Source: Paraeggerthella hominis (GTDB lineage: Bacteria; Actinomycetota; Coriobacteriia; Coriobacteriales; Eggerthellaceae). Taken from it: a DNA stretch of 64,000 bases. Where the stretch lies: positions 186,001 through 250,000 of the forward strand of contig NZ_JAJNOQ010000001.1 in the NCBI RefSeq assembly GCF_021044775.1, written 5' to 3'. A program made the position numbers and the translations under genes. The notes below the pieces were generated by a model. That model saw only the letters and a program-made list of their open reading frames with translations. It searched no databases and was not told the DNA's origin. This document shows positions 41,444 to 48,318 of the stretch, in pieces (the first letter of the stretch is position 1; every line of letters begins with the position of its first letter).

Positions 41444-41781
41444 GGAGCCCGCATCCCCTTCTCTCGTCGCCGACAACGCGCCGCTCGCCCGGCGAAGGCC
41501 GCAGCACCGTTGCCGTTCATCCTTGATTCCTCACCGTCCGAGCCTGTTGCAGGCCCGATCACCGAACAACATCGCATTGTTGCACATTCGTCGCACCGCG
41601 CCTACGGGAAATCTGGCGGAAAGGCTTGCGGAAGGTCGTTTCGTGCGCCCCGAAGCCTTCCGAACCGAGCCGCCCCGACCGCCGACGCGGCCCCGCAAGC
41701 CGGTTCTTGGCCCAGGAGCCGCGCGCGGGCGCGCCTTGGTATACTCTTACGCGATCCACGCGCGTCAAAGAAAGGCAGTCC
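41444..41781. other. Divergent gap between the FNT operon and selA
   Basis: 338 bp with no gene. It holds the selA extended -10 promoter on the plus strand (41737-41745) and, near 41540-41552, a small GCCTG/CAGGC hairpin on the FNT side. Divergent placement would allow joint control of selenium handling and Sec insertion, but no operator was recognised. Confidence 0.4.
41737..41745 (+). promoter_or_regulatory. Candidate selA promoter, extended -10
   Basis: TGG-TATACT lies 36 bp before the selA ATG with no good -35. It has the same form as the selD promoter. Confidence 0.55.
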
Positions 41782-43260
41782 ATGAAACCCGCTTCCGTTC
41801 AAGACATACTCCGAACCCTCCCGCAGGTGGAGGAAACGCTCAACGCGCCGCAGCTGCGCGCGCTCGATGCGCTGCTGCCCCGACGCATCCTGGCCGACTG
41901 CGCCCGCGCATCCATCGACGAAGCGCGCCAGGAGGTGCTGGCGGGCCGCCGAACCGCTGTGGACGCGAACGCCGTCGCGGACGACGCCTGCGCCCGCGCG
42001 CTCGCCAACCTTGCGCCGTCGCTGCGCCGCGTGATAAACGCCACGGGCGTGGTGGTCCACACGAACCTCGGACGCAGCGCGCTTGCCGAGGAAGCCGTCG
42101 AGGCCGTCGTGGAGGCGGCGCGCGGGTACTCCACGCTGGAGTACGACGTGAACGCCCTTGCGCGCGGCAGCCGCCACGATCACGTGGAGCATCTGATCTG
42201 CGCCTTGACCGGGGCGGAAGCGGCCATCGCCGTGAACAACAACGCCGCCGCCGTCATGATGGTGCTAACGGAGTTCGCCGCAGGGCACGAGGGCGTCGTG
42301 TCCCGCGGAGAGCTTGTGGAAATAGGCGGATCCTTCCGCATTCCCGACATCATGGCGCTGTCGAACGCGGCCATGGTGGAAGTGGGCACCACGAACAAGA
42401 CCCATCCGGCCGATTACGAGCGCGCCCTCGGCCCGGACACCGCCATGCTGCTGAAGGTGCATCCCTCGAACTACCGCATGGTCGGGTTCACCGAAAGCGT
42501 GGGCATACGCGAGCTGCGGCGCATCGCCGACGCCGAGAACGAACGCCGGCGCGCCAATCCGCAGACGCCGCCCCTTCCCGAGGTAATGGTCTACGAAGAC
42601 CAGGGGTCGGGCGCGCTTCTGCGACTGGACTGCTTCGGCGATTACGCCGAGCCCACGGTGGCCGAATCACTGCAAGCGGGCGTCGACCTGGTCTCGTTTT
42701 CCGGCGACAAGCTGCTCGGAGGCCCGCAGGCGGGCATCATAGCGGGCTCGAAGCGCCACATCGACCGCCTGAAGAAGAACCCGCTCGCGCGCGCGCTTCG
42801 CCTGGACAAGATGACGCTTGCCGCGCTCGAGGCGACGCTGCGCCTTTACCTGGACCCCGAGCGAGCCATGCAGGCCGTCCCGACGCTTCGCATGCTCTCG
42901 GAGGACGCGGCCGTCGTCCGCACGCGCGCCGAGCGCCTGAGCGAACAGGTATCGAAAACCGTAGCCGATCGCTTCGCCCGCGTCGACGTGGTGCCGGAAA
43001 CCGGGCGTGCCGGCGGCGGAGCGCTTCCCATGTGCGACATCGACACGTTCGCCGTACGCGTGTCGTTCCTGCAGGGCAGTGCGCAGGAATGCGAAGAGTA
43101 TCTGGTGAAGCGCACGCCCGTTCCGGTGGTGGGCCGCATCAAGAAGGAGTGCGTGCTGCTCGACGCCCGCACCTTGAGCGAAGAGGACCTTCCCGCGATA
43201 GCCGAATCGCTGGGCGCTTACTTCAACAACCTGGACGCACGGAAGGAGACCTGCTCATGA
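41782..43260 (+). CDS. selA: L-seryl-tRNA(Sec) selenium transferase
   Basis: PLP-dependent decameric enzyme that converts Ser-tRNA(Sec) to Sec-tRNA(Sec) with selenophosphate. 492 residues from MKPASVQD (AAAGAAAGG upstream): an N-terminal tRNA-binding domain, RVINATGVVVHTNLGRS, PLP Lys in SFSGDKLLGGPQ, and C-terminal DARTLSEEDL. An upstream open frame lacks a start site and covers the promoter. Stop overlaps the selB start as ATGA. Confidence 0.97.
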   Translation: MKPASVQDILRTLPQVEETLNAPQLRALDALLPRRILADCARASIDEARQEVLAGRRTAVDANAVADDACARALANLAPSLRRVINATGVVVHTNLGRSALAEEAVEAVVEAARGYSTLEYDVNALARGSRHDHVEHLICALTGAEAAIAVNNNAAAVMMVLTEFAAGHEGVVSRGELVEIGGSFRIPDIMALSNAAMVEVGTTNKTHPADYERALGPDTAMLLKVHPSNYRMVGFTESVGIRELRRIADAENERRRANPQTPPLPEVMVYEDQGSGALLRLDCFGDYAEPTVAESLQAGVDLVSFSGDKLLGGPQAGIIAGSKRHIDRLKKNPLARALRLDKMTLAALEATLRLYLDPERAMQAVPTLRMLSEDAAVVRTRAERLSEQVSKTVADRFARVDVVPETGRAGGGALPMCDIDTFAVRVSFLQGSAQECEEYLVKRTPVPVVGRIKKECVLLDARTLSEEDLPAIAESLGAYFNNLDARKETCS

Positions 43261-45185
43261 GCACGCCGTCGCACCCCGACTTGGTGCTGGGCACCGCCGG
43301 GCACATCGACCACGGCAAGTCGTCGCTCGTGCTCGCGCTCACCGGAACCGATCCCGACCGCCTGTCCGAAGAGAAGAAGCGCGGCATCACCATCGAGCTG
43401 GGCTTCGCGCAGCTTTCCCTGCCCGGAGGCTTGACCATGGGCGTGGTGGACGTTCCGGGCCACGAGCGCTTCGTGCGCCAGATGATCGCTGGCGCCACGG
43501 GCATCGATTTGGCCCTGCTGTGCATCGCGGCCGACGACGGCGTCATGCCCCAGACCGTCGAGCACCTTGCCGTACTGGAGCTTCTGGGCATTTCATCGGT
43601 CGTCGTCGCGCTGACCAAGATCGACCTGGTCGACGACGAATGGGCGGCGTTCATGGCCGACGAGATCCGCAGCCGCCTTGAGACCACGCCGTACGCGGAC
43701 GCGCCCGTGGTACGCGTTTCCAGCCGAACGGGACGTGGGCTCGACGCGCTCAAAGACGAGCTGGTTCGCGCCGCGCGCGCCACGTCCCGGGTCAAAAAGG
43801 GCGCGCACCTGCGCCTGCCCGTCGACCGAACCTTCACCATCAAAGGCGCAGGCACCGTGGTGACGGGCACGCTTTGGAACGGAGAAGCGTCCGTCGGCGA
43901 CGAGGTCGAGGTGCTCCCCGGCGGCCTGCGCACGCGCATCCGCGGCATCCAGGTGCATGGAAGCCCGGTCGAGCGCGCCAAAGCCGGCCATCGCGTGGCC
44001 TTGAACTTGAACGCGCTCTCGACGGCCGAGGTGCGTCCGGGCGACTTCCTGGCAACGCCGGGCGCGATGCGCCCGACAGACCGCTTCGACGCCGACCTGA
44101 CCTACCTGGGAATTCCCGGCCGAGACGCGAAACCCCTGGAAAGCGGCTCGCGCGTGCACGTGGCCCACGGAACGCGCGAGGTCACGGCGCGCGTGCTGCT
44201 CATGGAGGGCCGGACGAGCCTCGCGCTCGGAAAGCGCGCGCTCGCGCAGATCCGCCTCGACGAGCCCCTGCCCGCCGCATGGCGGGACCGCTTCGTCATC
44301 CGCTCCTACTCCCCGGTGCACGTCATAGGCGGCGGCGTGATTCTGCGCGCGCACCCCCGCCGCACCACCACGCTGTCCGAGCCTGCCCGTCATCTGCTGG
44401 AAGCGCTGCGCGCCGACGACGAAGCGGCCGTGGCCCAGGCGGCATTCTCCCTGGCGACGCTGCCCATCCTGGCCAACGAGCTGGCGGAAGCCTCGGGGCT
44501 GGAAGCGTCGCAGGCCGCGCGCGAGCTTGAAGCGCTGGCAACCAAGCGCGCAGCCGTGCGCCTAGACGGCCCGCAAACCCGCTACGCGAGCGCGCAGACG
44601 CTGCAGAAAGCGCGCTCGACCATCGAGAACGAGCTGTTGAGGTTCCATTCCCAGAACCCCGATTCCACGGGAATCGCGAAGGACGCCCTGCGGCAAAGAA
44701 GCCTGCCGCGCGCAGACGCCGCCTGCTTCGACGCGCTGCTGGCCTACGCAGTCGCCCAAGGCGCCGCCGTGGTGGCGGGCGGCGAGGTCAGCCACCCGCG
44801 CGCAGGCGCGGGTGCGCGCATGAAAGAGGAGCAAGCGGCCAAAAAGCTGGGCGATGCGCTCGCGAGCGCGGCAGGGGCCCCGCCGACCATCGCCGACCTT
44901 GTAAGCCACGCGGACCTGGATTCCTCGCTCGGGTACAAGGCGCTCGGAATCTTGGAAAAGCAAGGGCTTGCGCGACGGGTCGGAAAAGACTTCTGCTTCG
45001 ACGCAGCGGCGCTCGAAGCCTTCGAGAAAGCCGTGAGAAACCGGCTGGCGCACGGTCCGGCAACAGCCGCCGAGCTGAAGGACGCCATGGAAACCAGCAG
45101 AAAGTACGCCATCCCCCTGCTCGAGTACTTCGACGCGAACGGCGTGACGCGTCGAGAAGGAGACGTTCGCGTCCTGAACGGGTAG
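43257..45185 (+). CDS. selB: Selenocysteine-specific elongation factor SelB
   Basis: GTPase that delivers Sec-tRNA(Sec) to UGA codons marked by a SECIS hairpin. 642 residues: EF-Tu-like domains with G1 GHIDHGKSS (15-23), DVPGHERFVR and TKIDL, a domain III, and a C-terminal series of winged helices that bind the SECIS. The open frame extends far upstream over selA; the ATG at 43257 is set by the 4-nt overlap with selA and the normal length. selC follows at 45272. Confidence 0.97.
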   Translation: MSTPSHPDLVLGTAGHIDHGKSSLVLALTGTDPDRLSEEKKRGITIELGFAQLSLPGGLTMGVVDVPGHERFVRQMIAGATGIDLALLCIAADDGVMPQTVEHLAVLELLGISSVVVALTKIDLVDDEWAAFMADEIRSRLETTPYADAPVVRVSSRTGRGLDALKDELVRAARATSRVKKGAHLRLPVDRTFTIKGAGTVVTGTLWNGEASVGDEVEVLPGGLRTRIRGIQVHGSPVERAKAGHRVALNLNALSTAEVRPGDFLATPGAMRPTDRFDADLTYLGIPGRDAKPLESGSRVHVAHGTREVTARVLLMEGRTSLALGKRALAQIRLDEPLPAAWRDRFVIRSYSPVHVIGGGVILRAHPRRTTTLSEPARHLLEALRADDEAAVAQAAFSLATLPILANELAEASGLEASQAARELEALATKRAAVRLDGPQTRYASAQTLQKARSTIENELLRFHSQNPDSTGIAKDALRQRSLPRADAACFDALLAYAVAQGAAVVAGGEVSHPRAGAGARMKEEQAAKKLGDALASAAGAPPTIADLVSHADLDSSLGYKALGILEKQGLARRVGKDFCFDAAALEAFEKAVRNRLAHGPATAAELKDAMETSRKYAIPLLEYFDANGVTRREGDVRVLNG

Positions 45186-45241
45186 ATGTGGGGTTTTCGC
45201 CTAAACGTCGGCGTGCTCCGATCAAGTTGCGGTATTATAGC

Positions 45242-45266
45242 GATGCGCCGGTTCCGGCGCATCTTT
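45242..45266 (+). terminator. selB terminator-like hairpin just upstream of selC
   Basis: A 9-bp stem (45242-45250 with 45255-45263), GTTC loop, then TTT. TATTAT (45233-45238) just before it could be a -10 box, which would put this hairpin at the 5' end of the selC precursor. It may end most selB transcripts or be a processing signal. Confidence 0.5.
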
Positions 45267-45271
45267 CATGG

Positions 45272-45368
45272 GGAGATGGATGGGTCCTGGTGGGCCCCGC
45301 GGCCTTCAAAGCCGTTGTGAGGCGCGCAGAACGTCTCGGGTGTGTTCGATTCGCACGCATCTCCGCCA
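45272..45368 (+). tRNA. selC: tRNA-Sec, anticodon UCA
   Basis: 97 nt including encoded CCA. Acceptor GGAGATG pairs with CATCTCC. A 6-bp D stem (GGGTCC/GGGCCC) with a 4-nt loop, an anticodon arm with CTTCAAA loop (UCA), a long variable arm (GAGGCG/CGTCTC) and a T arm with TTCGATT follow. The long D stem and variable arm are diagnostic of tRNA-Sec. The eighth acceptor pair looks like a G-G mismatch. It directly follows selAB. Confidence 0.93.
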
Positions 45369-45441
45369 TTTCACGTTCGGAAGCCCTTGCTCCGCGCCGC
45401 CAATCGAAGCCGTCGCTCGTCCGATCGGGTCGGCACATTCG

Positions 45442-46737
45442 TCAACGAATGCTATCGATAGGGGGAATCTGCGACCCCGTCCAAAAGAACACGATCAAGC
45501 CGATAACCACCACGACAAGGGATACGGCCATGTCGCGCTCGATCGCTATGCGCTCAAGCGGAGGGAACAGCGCCCGCAAAGGACGCCTATCGCTCAAGAC
45601 GAACAGGATCGGCGCCACGATAAGCAGATCAAGGCTTCCGTAAGAAACCGCGCGCAACCACAGAGGAGCGGCTGCATACTGCGCCGAGCCCAAGGAAGCA
45701 TCTACGGTCAGCAAGACGCACATAACGCTCAAAGCCGCGAACAAGACGGCCAGCGCTACGTCCCACGCAATGCCCGCCCACCGCGGGATTTTCGAAAGCG
45801 CGCGGCCAATGCGCGCAAGGCCGCCGCCCTTCCCATCCGAAGGCGCAACCTGCCCGCTTCCCAAGGACCCCGTCGCCGAGCGCGTCGCCGCCGAAGCGGG
45901 CCGAGCCTGGTCCACTTCGCAAAACTCCGACAACGCGTCGGCAAACGACTGCTTGAGAGCCGACACGCTCGCATAGCGACCCTCGGGATCGAACGAAACG
46001 GCGCGCTCGATCACCTGACGAAACGGCTCGGGAACCAAAGGCGATCGAAACTTCGCCTTGCGCACCTTCGCGTCGGGCGTCTTCTCGGCCAAGCAGAAGT
46101 ACAAGAGCATGCCCAGCGCGTAGATGTCGCTGCGCACATCGGTCTGACCGAACCCGAATTGCTCGGGAGGGGCATAGGCTCTCGTCCCGAAACGACAGGT
46201 GTCCTCTTCGGCATCCTCCTTGAACGATCTCGCAATGCCGAAATCAATGATGGTCAAGCTATCTTGAGAGAGCATGATGTTCGAAGGCTTGAGGTCGCGA
46301 TGGATGATCGGGGGATCGAACGCTTCGTGCAGCTCCGCAACCGCGTCGCACAGCCGTGGAAACACGTCACAGGCGAGGGCTACGGAAGGATCGCAGCGAT
46401 ACACGACGTCCGAAAGCGTCTCCCCATCCACATGCTCCATGATCACGACGAACTCGCCGCCCGCCTCGCAGCATTCGATAATGCGCGGAAGATAGCGGAA
46501 ACGGCGGCCCGACCTTTGCGCGCGGCACATGTTGCGATAGGCGGCTCCCAAGCCGGATGCGCGATCGATCCGCTTCCTGACGAACGGGCCGAGTTCGGCG
46601 CCGTTCGCGCCGACGAAGAATACCCGCTCGGTCACTTCGTGAGCGGCGTTCTTCAAAACCGCGTCGACGCGGTAGCACTCGTCCCGCTCGAGCGCGTTCA
46701 AGTGTTCGGCCAATTCATCATGCATAGTGAAACCCAT
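45442..46737 (-). CDS. Membrane-anchored Ser/Thr protein kinase
   Basis: 431 residues. N-terminal Hanks-type kinase domain (to about 275) with Lys in FVRKRID, catalytic loop IIHRDLKPSN, DFG in TIIDFGIARS, and APPE. The glycine-rich loop is degenerate. A Ser/Ala/Gly linker follows, then about three transmembrane helices near the C-terminus (no extracellular PASTA domain). Start is ambiguous between 46737 and 46725. It is downstream of an HTH gene and a DUF4352-like membrane protein on the same strand. Confidence 0.88.
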   Translation of the reverse strand: MGFTMHDELAEHLNALERDECYRVDAVLKNAAHEVTERVFFVGANGAELGPFVRKRIDRASGLGAAYRNMCRAQRSGRRFRYLPRIIECCEAGGEFVVIMEHVDGETLSDVVYRCDPSVALACDVFPRLCDAVAELHEAFDPPIIHRDLKPSNIMLSQDSLTIIDFGIARSFKEDAEEDTCRFGTRAYAPPEQFGFGQTDVRSDIYALGMLLYFCLAEKTPDAKVRKAKFRSPLVPEPFRQVIERAVSFDPEGRYASVSALKQSFADALSEFCEVDQARPASAATRSATGSLGSGQVAPSDGKGGGLARIGRALSKIPRWAGIAWDVALAVLFAALSVMCVLLTVDASLGSAQYAAAPLWLRAVSYGSLDLLIVAPILFVLSDRRPLRALFPPLERIAIERDMAVSLVVVVIGLIVFFWTGSQIPPIDSIR

Positions 46738-46787
46738 GGTAGCAGATCCCGAAGGATCGGAAGCGGACCATAGCGAACAGCGGCCCG

Positions 46788-47246
46788 TCAGCAAATGGTC
46801 TCTTCCCCAAAGCGATACAGCTCTTCATCGGTTTTTTGAAGACTGTGCCCGCGCTCAAGGCAGAATATGACTATCGCGTCGCGTCGATTCTTGCAGTAAA
46901 GCCCGTTCGATCCGGCAGCTTGCAGCAGCCTGTTCGCCTCGCGAAGCGACAAGCGCATGGCGAAGGCGAGCTGCAGCACCTTGTTGCGCGAAGCGCCTCG
47001 CTGGCCCATGAATATCTGATAGCCGAACGTCTCGTTCAAACCCGCCTCTCGAACGACGCGAGCCCGCTCAAGACCCTTTTCGTCAAGAAGCTGTTCCAAG
47101 TAATCCGAAAGACTGCGCGTGGCAATGTGGTTCTCTTCGGCGAACCGTATCGGATCGGGAGCCTCGAGAAGCTCTTCGAGCAGTTCTTCGGTCAGAGGCT
47201 CCTTCACGCGACGCTTCCTTTTCTTTCGCTTCTTCCTTGCTTCCAT
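46788..47246 (-). CDS. Basic helix-turn-helix protein linked to the kinase
   Basis: A 152-residue protein with a very basic N-terminus (residues 2-13 nearly all Lys/Arg), an acidic Leu/Glu helix (LTEELLEELLEAPDPI) and a central XRE-like HTH (RARVVREAGLNETFGYQIFMGQRGASRNKVLQLAFAM is the region, residues about 63-97). It ends in VIFCLERGHSLQKTDEELYRFGE. Not assigned to a named family. Fifty bp from the kinase start, so probably co-transcribed and possibly a kinase substrate. Confidence 0.8.
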   Translation of the reverse strand: MEARKKRKKRKRRVKEPLTEELLEELLEAPDPIRFAEENHIATRSLSDYLEQLLDEKGLERARVVREAGLNETFGYQIFMGQRGASRNKVLQLAFAMRLSLREANRLLQAAGSNGLYCKNRRDAIVIFCLERGHSLQKTDEELYRFGEETIC

Positions 47247-47291
47247 TGTATCAGCACGTATCCCGCATCCTCGCAACACGGCAGGCCCTCG

Positions 47292-48071
47292 TTACGAGAT
47301 ATTCCATGCCACCTGGGAACTCTTGCTGAAAACCGACGAGTAGTAGAGGACCTTCGAAACATCGCCGTCAAAGTAGACGTTGCCGGAAACCGTTCCTCCC
47401 GCCGCAAGCGTTCCGCTGCTCAGAGCGTTCTCGCCATTCATGTAAACCGTTGTCGAGCGCTGCGCGCCGTTCGCATCCTGGCCTTTCCAGTCGAACATGT
47501 TGAACGACGCCTCGCTCGATCCTTTGTTGACGTAGGTTACCGTAACGCCGGTAATGGGCGATCCATCGTAATTAACCAGTCCGGTTTGCACGAAATCGAC
47601 GCTCACCGTCAGTCCATTGCTCAAATCGGCTGCCGAGCCAACCGCCATGGAACTGTAGTCAGCCCCTTGTGCGGAAGCCGTATTCTCCTGAGCGCCCTGC
47701 AGCTGAGCCGAATCGGAAGAGCCCGTTACGCTCGGCCCCGAAAACGCTTCCTCAACAGCGGTGCTGTACGCATTCTGCGACGCGATCACGACGACGAGCG
47801 ACAGCGAGCAAAGCACGATGCCGGCTATCGCCAAAGCCTTCCCTCTTTTCGTCTTGCGGTTCGCAGCCACCAATCCAACGATAGAGAACGGCAAGCCCAG
47901 CAACACAAGAAGAAACGCGATGTTGTTGATAATGGGCACGGCGGAAAGCGCAAGCGCAACAATGCTCAAGACAAATCCCGCCACCGCCATGGCGGACAAG
48001 GGCAGAGGAAGGGCATGGACCCGCATTCGGCCCATGCCGTCCGGGTATTCGGAGCTTCGATATTCGCGCAT
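47292..48071 (-). CDS. Two-to-three-span membrane protein with DUF4352-like domain
   Basis: 259 residues. Two or three helices in residues 25-100 (DUF4190-like), a Ser/Ala/Gln linker, then a C-terminal extracellular domain (about 150-259) resembling the Ig-like DUF4352/telokin fold: LTVSVDFVQTG, VTVTYVNKGSSEASF, LAAGGTVSGNVYFDG. AGGA precedes the ATG. Forms a three-gene run with the HTH protein and kinase and could be a surface sensor or kinase target. Confidence 0.75.
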   Translation of the reverse strand: MREYRSSEYPDGMGRMRVHALPLPLSAMAVAGFVLSIVALALSAVPIINNIAFLLVLLGLPFSIVGLVAANRKTKRGKALAIAGIVLCSLSLVVVIASQNAYSTAVEEAFSGPSVTGSSDSAQLQGAQENTASAQGADYSSMAVGSAADLSNGLTVSVDFVQTGLVNYDGSPITGVTVTYVNKGSSEASFNMFDWKGQDANGAQRSTTVYMNGENALSSGTLAAGGTVSGNVYFDGDVSKVLYYSSVFSKSSQVAWNIS

Positions 48072-48318
48072 ATGGTTCCTTTCTTCATGAGGTTTTTGAA
48101 ACCTTCACTGGGCAGATGCCGCATATGCTAGGGAAACGTACCGATAAAAGCATTAGCTCGCAGCTAAGTTCTCGACGGCGAACCGCTTGACGAAAAGACC
48201 GAGCCGCTGCGGAAGCGAGAGGCGCGCCCGCTTCCAAACTGCAAATTACAAATCGGAAACGACCGGTTCCCACGAGTTCCGTTCCGAAGATCCGTAGTAG
48301 AATAGAATTGGATAAATC

